NCBI GenBank assembly: GCA_963578605.1
Contig: CAUZEA010000176.1
Span: 1-8,290, forward strand
Length of the DNA: 8,290 bases
Reading direction: 5' to 3'
Source of the DNA: JAKVCB01 sp963578605
GTDB lineage: Bacteria > Planctomycetota > Planctomycetia > Pirellulales > Lacipirellulaceae
The position numbers and the translations under genes are program-made. The notes under the pieces were generated by a model. The model had not been told where the DNA came from, ran no database searches, and saw nothing but the letters and a program-made list of their open reading frames with translations. Below, one piece after another: positions 1-5,716 of the stretch; position 1 is the first letter of the stretch; each line of letters opens with the position of its first letter.

Positions 1-158
1 GGCTTCCCTCCGCTGCAAAGGTTGCTTCGGCTACGCCTCAGCAATCTTCTCCGCTACGGCAAGCCAGCGGATCCCTAGACCTAGATTTTCTCATAGGCCC
101 TGGATCATAGATCGGGGGAAGCCCACCTCAGCCCCCGGCAGGGTTAGTTACTTCTTCA
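1..158. other. Left-edge non-coding stretch
   Basis: I see no supportable gene here; all frames are short and interrupted. The sequence has some weak dyads: CGGGGG at 113-118 against CCCCCG at 132-137, and a quasi-palindrome TTGCT (22-26) / AGCAA (40-44) with an inner GGC/GCC pair. It lies downstream of the minus-strand ATPase gene and just outside the two large palindromes. It could be the start of the next part of the element or its flank; the window does not show which. Confidence 0.4.
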
Positions 159-193
159 CAGTATCCGCCAAGGTTGTATGTTGGCGGATACTG
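159..193. repeat. 35-bp palindrome, copy 1 (13-9-13)
   Basis: Perfect 13-bp inverted repeat: CAGTATCCGCCAA at 159-171 and TTGGCGGATACTG at 181-193, separated by the 9-bp spacer GGTTGTATG (172-180). A second copy with identical arms begins 64 bp further on. There is no T-run on either side, so a simple Rho-independent terminator is unlikely. Inverted arms of this length around a short spacer resemble the core sites of tyrosine recombinases (loxP and FRT are 13-8-13) or a RepA-type origin or operator. The function is inferred. Confidence 0.85.
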
Positions 194-222
194 CAAAATC
201 AGCAGTATCTCTGCAGTTTCCA

Positions 223-257
223 CAGTATCCGCCAAGTTTACATGTTGGCGGATACTG
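223..257. repeat. 35-bp palindrome, copy 2, overlapping the ATPase stop
   Basis: Same arms as copy 1: CAGTATCCGCCAA at 223-235 and TTGGCGGATACTG at 245-257. The 9-bp spacer GTTTACATG (236-244) matches that of copy 1 at 6 of 9 positions. The ATPase TAA stop (240-238) falls in the spacer, so the right arm encodes the last residues of that protein. A degenerate half-arm, TTGGCGGACTCTG, follows at 264-276 inside the gene, and a partial half-arm CAGTATC sits between the copies at 203-209. The arms are exact while the spacers vary, which suggests that the arms are what a protein recognises. Confidence 0.85.
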
Positions 258-1368
258 GAGGATTTGGCGGACTCTGACCAACATCGTCCTCGGGTAACAT
301 CGATATCCACGGTTTGCGATACCCCCCAGGGCGTGACTCAACACCAATTTCTTTCTTAGCACGCTCTAAGGTCTTACCGGAAATCTTGTTTTTTCTGGCT
401 TCCTCTTCGAGCTCTTTTGAAGGACGCGGACCGCCACTCAGGGCGGTCCGTATCCAGTCGACAGCTTCGTCGACGGCCGAGTGACCTCCACTACCGTTAC
501 GTTCTCGCGACAGAGCATCATCAGCGGTCACTTCCACTGGGTCTGGATCCCATTCCAGGCGAGCAGGGTCTCCCTCAATGGTGAAGGCCATTCCTGTAGG
601 CTGGGCAGATTGATTGCACTTTCCGGGCACTAGTAACCGGCGTGCGGGGTCGTCAGGGTCACTCGATAGATGCCAGACCGCACGCGCTATGCCAGTAAAG
701 GCGGTACTACCCATCGCCGTGTCGTCTGCAAACACTGCCTCAGACTTCCTGCGGTGCATGACGACCAGCACAGCGATACCGTGACTCTCTGCTATTCTGA
801 TGATTGGTGTCAGCAGAGACCGAACCTCGTTATCCCGGTGGGCATCAGTGCCCTTACCGATAAAACTGCCAACAGGGTCAATTACGACTAATCGGCAATC
901 CTTAACCTGCCTGACGGCCTCTGCCAGCTGATCCACGTCCTTTAGCGTGAACGCTGACTCGTCAAGCTCGGCATTCGGCTTCTGCACGTTAATGCCCCGA
1001 AGCAAATGGATCTTCGATACATTTGCATTATGGGCATCCAGCCGAGGGCGTATGGTGTTGTCAGGGTCATCCTCAGTTGTGATGAGCATAACGGAACCCT
1101 CTACGTTCTTGCTGCCGTCGGGCCAGGGTTCATCCTTGGAAATTCGTGCAGCTAAGTCACAGGTGAGGAAGCTTTTGCCTGCACCGGGCCTTCCCACCAG
1201 CAAAGATAGCCGACCCACCGGTATACGATTGGGCCACAGCCAATCGATTTTCTTAGGCTGAATGTCAGCCATGCATACCAAGTTCGGCGTCCTCAATACG
1301 ATGGTTGGGCTGGATTGTTGGTCCAAATCCCTGTTGGGATCTTGGACTTCAGTTTTGTAATGATTCAT
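238..1368 (-). CDS. RepA-like AAA ATPase (AAA_25 type) of a mobile element
   Basis: A 376-residue P-loop ATPase of the RepA/AAA_25 group, cytoplasmic DNA-dependent motors that plasmids, phages and integrative elements often use for replication. Walker A is GRPGAGKS at residues 59-66. Walker B is RLVVIDPVGS at about 159-168, preceded by a DDP-containing strand near 100-103. A sensor-like stretch GSTAFTGIARAVWHL lies at 220-234. Residues 297-356 look like the winged-helix domain common at the C-terminus of this group (KTLERAKKEIGV, then RPGGYRKPW). The ATG at 1368-1366 has AGGG about 8 bases upstream and lies 12 bp after the HTH gene, which implies one transcript. The Pro-rich tail PPNPPVSANM is encoded by repeated palindrome half-arms. 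The ATPase call is firm; a replication role is inferred. Confidence 0.85.
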   Translation of the reverse strand: MNHYKTEVQDPNRDLDQQSSPTIVLRTPNLVCMADIQPKKIDWLWPNRIPVGRLSLLVGRPGAGKSFLTCDLAARISKDEPWPDGSKNVEGSVMLITTEDDPDNTIRPRLDAHNANVSKIHLLRGINVQKPNAELDESAFTLKDVDQLAEAVRQVKDCRLVVIDPVGSFIGKGTDAHRDNEVRSLLTPIIRIAESHGIAVLVVMHRRKSEAVFADDTAMGSTAFTGIARAVWHLSSDPDDPARRLLVPGKCNQSAQPTGMAFTIEGDPARLEWDPDPVEVTADDALSRERNGSGGHSAVDEAVDWIRTALSGGPRPSKELEEEARKNKISGKTLERAKKEIGVESRPGGYRKPWISMLPEDDVGQSPPNPPVSANM

Positions 1369-1380
1369 CGTAAGTACCCT

Positions 1381-1578
1381 TCACTTGTTAGTGTTGATAA
1401 ATGCTTCGAGGTCAGCAGCGTCATACCGGACCGCCCGGCCAATCAGTACGCGTGGCAGGTCGCCCACGTTGGACAGGGTCCACAGGGTCCTTTCGCTGAT
1501 GTTGAGGTACTTGGCAGCCTCTCTGGCTGTCATTAAGCGAGTCTTGATTGCGGACTGTTCTTCGAATGACTTTTGCAT
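1381..1578 (-). CDS. Excisionase-type HTH DNA-binding protein (HTH_17, MerR-like fold)
   Basis: A 65-residue protein of the excisionase/HTH_17 group. Residues 16-62 carry the full signature: MTAREAAKYLNISERTLW (helix-turn-helix), then LPRVLIGRAVRYDAADLEAFI (wing and final helix). Such proteins bind short direct or inverted repeats, bend DNA to help an integrase excise an element, or regulate the adjoining operon. The open frame extends to 1707, but the ATG at 1578-1576 is preferred: it has AAAGGA about 6 bases upstream, and the extra N-terminal part (rich in W, F and Y) does not resemble the family. It lies 12 bp upstream of the ATPase gene, probably co-transcribed. Repeats and palindromes upstream (1657-1727) are plausible binding sites. 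Confidence 0.85.
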   Translation of the reverse strand: MQKSFEEQSAIKTRLMTAREAAKYLNISERTLWTLSNVGDLPRVLIGRAVRYDAADLEAFINTNK

Positions 1579-1656
1579 CTGAGTTCCTTTCGAAACTGGA
1601 GTAGATAAAGTGCCCAAAAACAGGATCCGACCACTCGGATACATGGACACGCCTAT

Positions 1657-1702
1657 AACCCAGAAAGCGGCGCTTATGCCCGGGTAACGCCAGAAAGCGT
1701 TA
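1657..1702. promoter_or_regulatory. Repeated operator-like sites upstream of the HTH gene
   Basis: Two related copies, TAACCCAGAAAGCG (1657-1670) and TAACGCCAGAAAGCG (1685-1699), lie 28 bp apart. The second is also an inverted repeat, TAACGC (1685-1690) / GCGTTA (1697-1702). They lie 79-124 bp upstream of the excisionase-type gene, where such proteins or the ATPase could bind for autoregulation or as small iterons. A function is inferred from position and repetition only; no convincing promoter hexamer pair was found. Confidence 0.4.
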
Positions 1703-1711
1703 AGCACGTTT

Positions 1712-1727
1712 GCGCAAGGACTTGCGC
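1712..1727. promoter_or_regulatory. 16-bp palindrome (possible operator)
   Basis: GCGCAAG (1712-1718) and CTTGCGC (1721-1727) form a perfect inverted repeat around GA. It lies within the gap between the 321-residue gene and the HTH gene, 134 bp upstream of the latter. The loop is too short for a good RNA hairpin, so a dimeric DNA-binding protein site is more likely. It could serve the operon promoter. Confidence 0.35.
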
Positions 1728-1757
1728 TGATTAGCAGTGGCTGGAAAAATATTGAAA

Positions 1758-1779
1758 AGCGCCGGTTTAGCGCCGGTTT
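1758..1779. repeat. Tandem 11-bp repeat
   Basis: AGCGCCGGTTT occurs twice head to tail at 1758-1768 and 1769-1779. It sits between the palindrome at 1712-1727 and a run of hairpins at 1787-1870. It could be a binding site or simple slippage; the sequence does not decide between these. Confidence 0.5.
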
Positions 1780-1786
1780 GCGAACC

Positions 1787-1870
1787 TCTGCCCTAGAAGG
1801 GCGAGAACAGGAGGGCCGCTAAAGGCTGCGTATAGACGCAGCCAAGAAGGGAGTCGCAAAGGTGCGATTC
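1787..1870 (-). terminator. Three successive hairpins after the 321-residue gene
   Basis: Three compact stem-loops occupy the 84 bp just past the minus-strand stop at 1885. They are TGCGATTC/GAGTCGCA (1863-1870 with 1851-1858, one G-T pair, 4-base loop), ACGCAGCC/GGCTGCGT (1836-1843 with 1824-1831, 4-base loop), and AGGGC/GCCCT (1798-1802 with 1790-1794, 3-base loop). On the minus strand the middle stem is followed by TTT, so it is the best Rho-independent terminator candidate, though the U-run is short. The series could also be a structured leader for the HTH-ATPase operon or a protein-binding region. Confidence 0.4.
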
Positions 1871-1884
1871 ATCTATCGCGTATA

Positions 1885-2850
1885 CTACGAGCGTAATTGT
1901 CGCCCGCCGCGAGGTTGATTTTTCTGCTCTCCTAGTGCTTTACATGCGGTCCCGACTTGCTTTCGCCACGTGTCGAAACATGCGGGCAACTCGTAGTTCC
2001 AAAGAATTCCCAAACCCGGATCTGAAAAATCGTACGTTTCCAAAAATTCGTACGCTTCCTTATAGGTTAATTTCTTACAAACGTGCGATTGCGGATCGGT
2101 TGAATCCTTATCTTTCTCTGCCCTTGCGAGGCAATAGGACGTATAGGCCTTTTGCTCAGCTGGAGCACACTTCTTGAATTTCTCAATTCTGTGGTTTTCC
2201 AAAGCATCATCGTCTTCAGGAGTACTGCGGCTGGATTGTGGGGGCGCTTCTTTGTCTAGTAATTCGAGTTGGCGGTAGATTCTTTCACGAAGAACATGAA
2301 GCCGTTTCATGTCGCATTCATACCAAAGTCCCGCGATTCTTTTTCCAAAGCTAACAAACTCTTCCATCCTCTTCGGATTCACAAACACTCGAACCTGAGA
2401 CAGCCTCTTGCTTTGCCGACCTATACCGTCAAGTTCCTTAGCTGCCGCTGCCGTTTCTTGGGTATGGTAGAGGTAGGAGCGAATGTCTTTAATGGGTTGG
2501 GGGGAACCATTATCTGGGGCATAACCCAAGTTGGCTTCCATGGGCCGCTCGCTGTTTTCCTGCCACTCTTGTAGGCCATTCTCCACCCGCCACTTGAGAA
2601 GATCGTTCTGCTGAAGACGACAGGTGTCGCTTTGGGACCGCTCGCTGTTTTCCTGCCAGTCTATTAGGTCGTTCTCCACGACATGACACTCATATTTGTG
2701 AGCCTTGAACAACTCCTCACCCGCCTCGATAACTTTCGACACGTCTCGCGACAGTTGTTCTAGGTGGTACTTATTCGTCGGGAGCGGTGGGATAGCGCCA
2801 CATGGGTCGTCCTGCGAGACAGCAGAGGGGGCAGAGGAGGAGGTAGGCAT
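1885..2850 (-). CDS. Unrecognised 321-residue protein with internal WQENSER repeat
   Basis: I do not recognise a family. The protein appears cytoplasmic: no signal peptide or membrane segment. It has a disordered Ser/Pro-rich N-terminus, charged probable helices, and a C-terminal part rich in aromatic residues (YKEAYEFLETYDFSDPGL, then YELPACFDTWRKQV) that looks globular. Residues around 60-100 hold VENDLIDWQENSER and, 31 residues on, VENGLQEWQENSER, with a third relic NDLLKW between them. Start choice is uncertain: ATG at 2850-2848 is preferred for AGGGA just upstream; ATG 2862 and TTG 2880 lack one. A strong GGAGGG lies further up, before TTG-GCT-TAG in the same frame. It lies upstream of the HTH and ATPase genes in the same direction, so it is probably an accessory protein of the same element. 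Confidence 0.6.
   Translation of the reverse strand: MPTSSSAPSAVSQDDPCGAIPPLPTNKYHLEQLSRDVSKVIEAGEELFKAHKYECHVVENDLIDWQENSERSQSDTCRLQQNDLLKWRVENGLQEWQENSERPMEANLGYAPDNGSPQPIKDIRSYLYHTQETAAAAKELDGIGRQSKRLSQVRVFVNPKRMEEFVSFGKRIAGLWYECDMKRLHVLRERIYRQLELLDKEAPPQSSRSTPEDDDALENHRIEKFKKCAPAEQKAYTSYCLARAEKDKDSTDPQSHVCKKLTYKEAYEFLETYDFSDPGLGILWNYELPACFDTWRKQVGTACKALGEQKNQPRGGRQLRS
2545..2587. repeat. Intragenic direct repeat, copy 1
   Basis: This segment inside the 321-residue gene matches 2638-2680; the first 21 bp (2545-2565) are identical and the remainder is similar, ending in TTCTCCAC. The offset is 93 bp, or 31 codons, so the frame is kept and both copies encode VEN-x-L-x-x-WQENSER. It points to an in-frame internal duplication that may still be expanding or contracting by slippage or recombination. 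Confidence 0.8.
2638..2680. repeat. Intragenic direct repeat, copy 2
   Basis: Partner of the repeat at 2545-2587. The identical core runs 2638-2658. It encodes the more N-terminal VENDLIDWQENSER unit of the minus-strand protein. Confidence 0.8.
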
Positions 2851-3043
2851 GCTTCCCTGCATAGGGGCAAGTGGTGTCAAGAACTAAGCCAATTCGTGTT
2901 CCCTCCGGCCACCAAATATTCTAGTTCCACAGGTACAGGGTGGGTACCCTCAACCGGTTGTTAGTGGTGTGTCAGGCCCCTACGACTGTATGTCACACGC
3001 ACCAAAAGTGCTCGCACTATTTTGCAGACAGCTAGAGTACTTA

Positions 3044-3064
3044 CCGCACCCCCAAGGGGTGCGG
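3044..3064. repeat. GC-rich 9-bp hairpin
   Basis: CCGCACCCC (3044-3052) and GGGGTGCGG (3056-3064) pair around a CAA loop. The right flank TGCGGGCAAA (3060-3069) recurs at the hairpin at 3538-3559, so the two may belong to one intergenic repeat family. There is no T-run after it on either strand. It lies upstream of the 321-residue gene. Function unknown. Confidence 0.5.
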
Positions 3065-3155
3065 GCAAAGCTCTGAAACCTGCACGCGAAGTATCCGACG
3101 ATTCAATGAGTGCAGTATCAAGCTTCGGAAAAACAAGGATCAAACACGCGGTGTG

Positions 3156-3200
3156 ACACGTTGTATTGCTGCACCCCGAACGTGTTACGAATGCAGCAAT
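3156..3200. other. Interleaved inverted repeats (possible pseudoknot)
   Basis: Two perfect inverted repeats are interleaved in the order A-B-A'-B'. A is ACACGTT (3156-3162) with AACGTGT (3179-3185). B is ATTGCTGCA (3165-3173) with TGCAGCAAT (3192-3200). Loops would be 2, 5 and 6 bases, sizes compatible with an H-type RNA pseudoknot. A small hairpin ACAC-GCG-GTGT (3144-3154) precedes it. It lies in a gene-free stretch. It may be part of an untranslated RNA, a regulatory leader, or a DNA site with two overlapping dyads. Confidence 0.4.
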
Positions 3201-3304
3201 GCAGTACTCGTTGCGCAATGCCCCACCACGGGAACGATATGGTGTACGTGCGTCCACTTCGTCCCTCCGCAGCCCCCCTGGGGCATGTAATTACAGCCAC
3301 TCCT

Positions 3305-3322
3305 ACGGCCCTTTAGGGCCGT
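3305..3322. repeat. 7-bp hairpin ACGGCCC/GGGCCGT
   Basis: ACGGCCC (3305-3311) and GGGCCGT (3316-3322) pair around TTTA. On the plus strand it is followed 9 bases later by TTTT after AAGGCC. It could be a weak terminator for any plus-strand transcript from the 3100-3300 region, for example one containing the interleaved repeats. There is no associated gene. Confidence 0.3.
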
Positions 3323-3392
3323 CAGAAGGCCTTTTGTGGGCACTTTAGGGGGTCGCTAATACCGAGTGGCAGACTACTTATATGTCGGGTAG

Positions 3393-3488
3393 TTGAGCTG
3401 CTTCTTGAGTTGCTTTCTACTGACCACCACCCTGTTATTGGCCCTCTTGGTCCTGGCCGCCGCACCGCTTCGAGTGCGGTGCGGGTGA
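3393..3488 (+). pseudogene. Decayed PEP-CTERM tail remnant, copy 1
   Basis: In one plus frame this stretch reads TTTLLLALLVLAAAPLRVRCG then TGA at 3486-3488. A hydrophobic helix followed by a short basic tail and an immediate stop is the layout of a PEP-CTERM sorting signal, the exosortase/archaeosortase anchor of exported proteins. The PEP motif itself is gone: where copy 2 (5591-5716) has VPEP, this copy reads FLLT. A TAG at 3390-3392 closes the frame and there is no start codon, so it is a 3' fragment rather than a gene. Its final bases form the hairpin CCGCACCGC/GCGGTGCGG (3460-3484). Confidence 0.5.
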
Positions 3489-3537
3489 TGGTGTGGCAGA
3501 TTTACTGCGCACTATAGAGGACACATCCTAGGTACCT

Positions 3538-3588
3538 CGCAGCCCCATAGGGGGCTGCGGGCAAAACCTTGCCCCCGCATCGGGGGCA
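3538..3588 (-). terminator. Hairpin cluster downstream of the secreted TIM-barrel gene
   Basis: CGCAGCCCC (3538-3546) pairs with GGGGCTGCG (3551-3559), and TGCCCCCG (3570-3577) pairs with CGGGGGCA (3581-3588). Between them GGGCAA (3559-3564) can pair with TTGCCC (3569-3574), which excludes the second stem. On the minus strand the right-hand stem is followed by AAGGTTTT, so it could end transcription from the gene that stops at 3755, though 167 bp downstream. The alternative stems also allow an attenuator-like switch, which is speculative. Confidence 0.35.
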
Positions 3589-3754
3589 GGTCACCGGTTG
3601 GGCACTGCAAAGAACGGTCTGAAAATCGTTCAGGATTGAATTCCTCTAAAGCAGACTGCCCGAGGTGGCCGCAAACAACCAGTTACCCTACCACCATTCG
3701 CGATGCCTCCCGGTAACGTCAAAATATTCGCGTTCTTTCCTTCCCCCCGGCCTC

Positions 3755-5335
3755 TTATCTCACAGATATTTCCACCCACTTGATCGTAATGTCCTGCGGT
3801 GCAAATGCTTCGACAAGATTGTAACCTTCACTCATCGCTTCCGGGGGTACCGCAAACGCCTGGCGCGACCCCAGTCCGGCCCCTTCCCAGCCAGAGACCT
3901 TGATGTGCTCGGGCTCCGCAATGGTCGACCCGGGGCAACGAATGCCATTGAGCCGAACTTCCACCTGTTGATTGTCGGGCACCACCAGTTCTACCTGGGC
4001 CTGCTGACCCTCGGATGGTTTTGGGCCGATGTAGAGACGAAAGACACCGTGTTTGCCGGTGTAAGGCAACTGCGAATCCTGGACGGGCTCCCCCGCCGAC
4101 CATGGACTGGTGATCGTCAGCGCATGCCGACGCGGACCAGCGTAAAGGGCATCATAACAGCCGGCATCCCGGAGCAACCGATGGTGATCCTCTCGTGGCC
4201 ACCGATGGTACGGTCCTGTAAACAAGTTAAAGAAGTAGACCCCATCAGCACCACGGTGCAAGGCACCCAACAGGATTCCCCGCATCTCTTCGTGTGTCAT
4301 TGTCCGGCGTCCATTGGCGCCTGAGTCGATACTAGCTTCCAGGTGCACAGCCACCTGGACATCGGTCTCCCTAAGCAATCCCTTCCAGGTTTCGACCGGA
4401 ATGTCACTGTTGGTTGAAAACCAAAAAGAGCCTGCCACAACCAGGTCAACCAATCCGGCGCCTGCCCAGGCGACCGCATCGAGCCCATGCCGACGGGCAG
4501 TCCACGGATTGCCCGGCACGCGAACGGCTAACTCAACCGGGTGTCCCAACCGCTGCCCCGCTTCTCGCGTGGCAGCCCGTGCCTGCTCCATGAATTCGAG
4601 CATCAGTTTTGTGCCATGGTGCTCCCGTCCAGGTCGGAAATAAAGCCAGAAACGTTGAAAGTCCAGTTCGAGCCCATCGATGTCGTAGCGGTCGCATACC
4701 TCGCGAACCAGCTTCAGGGTGTGCTCGCGTACTTCCGGTTGCTCGTAGTCCAGGCCGTAGCCGGAAGTCAATCGCCACTGGGGATTGGCCTTCCAGATCG
4801 TGCTGTGACCGGGGTGGTCCGGCAGCTCGGGATGGTGGCCGTCGTTCATGCGCAGTGAGATCCATGCCCCGATCCCGTTACGGCGCGCACTTTCGAGCAT
4901 CCGTTTGGGATAGTCACATCCCTTTTCGTGCAACTCCCACATGTTGATGAACATCTGGGAGTCGTTCGCAAGCGGCCCGGCAATTCGCCCCGGAGCAATT
5001 CCTGAAAAAAACGGCTGATCGGTGCCGGCCGAAGGATCATACCCATCCCACGAGGCTTCCCACACGTCACTACGGTAATTGGTGCGTTGGGCGTTGACGT
5101 TGATCCACAACTCGGTGATGCCGGCTGTGGCATGATCTTCCACAAACTTGTCAATCGTCTCTGGTACGTTGGGCCCGAATGTACCCACGAAGTATTCGGT
5201 GCTATCGAGGTTGTAGATTACGCGTCCTCGAATGTTGCCATCCTCAGCAGGTTCTGCCATCGCCACCGAAGAGAGGCAGCAAATCAAGCTGATACCGATC
5301 CTGGTACAGGGCCAGTTGCTCTTAGGCTGAGTCAT
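3755..5335 (-). CDS. Secreted glycosidase-like TIM-barrel protein with C-terminal beta-rich domain
   Basis: A 526-residue exported protein. The N-terminus is a Sec signal peptide: basic residues, the core IGISLICCLSSVAMA, and likely cleavage after AMA near residue 27. Residues about 60-400 read as a TIM barrel of the glycosyl-hydrolase-like type: WINVNAQRTNYRSDVWEASW (about 77-96), NGIGAWISLRMND (153-165), the acidic strand YDIDGLELDFQRF (217-229), and GADGVYFFNLF (362-372). The E and D of GLELDF are candidate catalytic acids. Residues from about 405 to the end look like a beta-sandwich, perhaps carbohydrate-binding. The frame extends to a GTG at 5341, but ATG 5335-5333 is preferred: GAGGAG lies 7 bases before it and only 1 base before the GTG. 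Close matches are expected in Planctomycetes. Substrate unknown; polysaccharide breakdown is inferred. Confidence 0.7.
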   Translation of the reverse strand: MTQPKSNWPCTRIGISLICCLSSVAMAEPAEDGNIRGRVIYNLDSTEYFVGTFGPNVPETIDKFVEDHATAGITELWINVNAQRTNYRSDVWEASWDGYDPSAGTDQPFFSGIAPGRIAGPLANDSQMFINMWELHEKGCDYPKRMLESARRNGIGAWISLRMNDGHHPELPDHPGHSTIWKANPQWRLTSGYGLDYEQPEVREHTLKLVREVCDRYDIDGLELDFQRFWLYFRPGREHHGTKLMLEFMEQARAATREAGQRLGHPVELAVRVPGNPWTARRHGLDAVAWAGAGLVDLVVAGSFWFSTNSDIPVETWKGLLRETDVQVAVHLEASIDSGANGRRTMTHEEMRGILLGALHRGADGVYFFNLFTGPYHRWPREDHHRLLRDAGCYDALYAGPRRHALTITSPWSAGEPVQDSQLPYTGKHGVFRLYIGPKPSEGQQAQVELVVPDNQQVEVRLNGIRCPGSTIAEPEHIKVSGWEGAGLGSRQAFAVPPEAMSEGYNLVEAFAPQDITIKWVEISVR

Positions 5336-5497
5336 ATTCACTCTCCTCGGATGTCTTTAAGGCTCACGGCAAATCCACAACGACCGTGATGCTCCCGATC
5401 GCACTGTTACGCTTTTTATATCATAGCTCTACCAAGCGAATACCCCGCGCCCTGCCCTCACCACACAGTCTCAACCTGCGACTCCATGCGTCACCCC

Positions 5498-5523
5498 CCC
5501 TGTTTTCTACGGGGAAAACAGGG
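5498..5523. promoter_or_regulatory. 10-bp hairpin near possible promoter of the TIM-barrel gene
   Basis: CCCTGTTTTC (5498-5507) and GAAAACAGGG (5514-5523) pair around TACGGG. On the minus strand a perfect -10 hexamer TATAAT (5536-5531) lies just upstream, which would put the transcript start near 5524, so the stem would form the extreme 5' end of a roughly 185-base leader. No good -35 box is seen at the right spacing. An operator or an RNA-stabilising 5' stem are both possible. Confidence 0.35.
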
Positions 5524-5590
5524 AGTTTCAATTATAACCTCTAAAATCCAACGACACGCTACTGAGGCCTGAATGCTGAAGTTCCTATGA

Positions 5591-5716
5591 CGTTATGGGT
5601 TTGAAGTTGGACCTGCGACCGGCTCAGAAGGTGCGGCTGCTGTCCCAGAACCCACCACCCTGCTGCTGGCATTGTTGGCCCTTGCCGCCGCACCGCTTCG
5701 AGTGCGGCACGGGTAA
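5591..5716 (+). pseudogene. PEP-CTERM protein 3' remnant, copy 2
   Basis: One plus frame, open from 5591 after a TGA, reads GSEGAA, VPEPTTLLLALLALAA, APLRVRHG and ends in TAA at 5714-5716. This is a complete PEP-CTERM signal: the VPEP motif, a hydrophobic helix and a basic end, recognised by an exosortase and used to anchor or sort exported proteins. There is no start codon and only about 17 codons precede the signal, so the body of the protein is missing. About 80 bp (5651-5728) is similar to 3423-3500. It is either a gene fragment left by deletion or part of a dispersed repeat. An overlapping ORF from 5595 in another frame is its shadow. Confidence 0.65.

Noticed and set aside
159..257. CRISPR array.
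   Set aside because: There are only two units, the repeats are long perfect palindromes with internal spacers, and no further copies or cas genes are present.
1579..1707. N-terminal extension of the HTH protein up to 1707.
   Set aside because: The strong ribosome binding site at the ATG 1578 and the normal family size argue for the shorter form; the extension covers operator-like repeats.
2961..3257. 98-codon minus-strand ORF in the 2881-3754 gap.
   Set aside because: It runs through hairpins and the interleaved inverted repeats, shows no recognisable domain, and has no convincing ribosome binding site.
3600..3661. Possible tRNA: GGTCTGAAAATC resembles the tRNA-Phe anticodon loop, with flanking GGGCA...CTGCCC.
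   Set aside because: A 5-bp anticodon stem around the 7-base loop does not form, no GTTCRANNC T-loop is present, and the D-arm cannot be placed. The dyad is noted, but it is not a tRNA.
3665..4324. Long plus-strand ORF of 219 codons opposite the TIM-barrel gene.
   Set aside because: It lies antisense to a well-supported exported protein, has no family features, and its composition fits a shadow frame.
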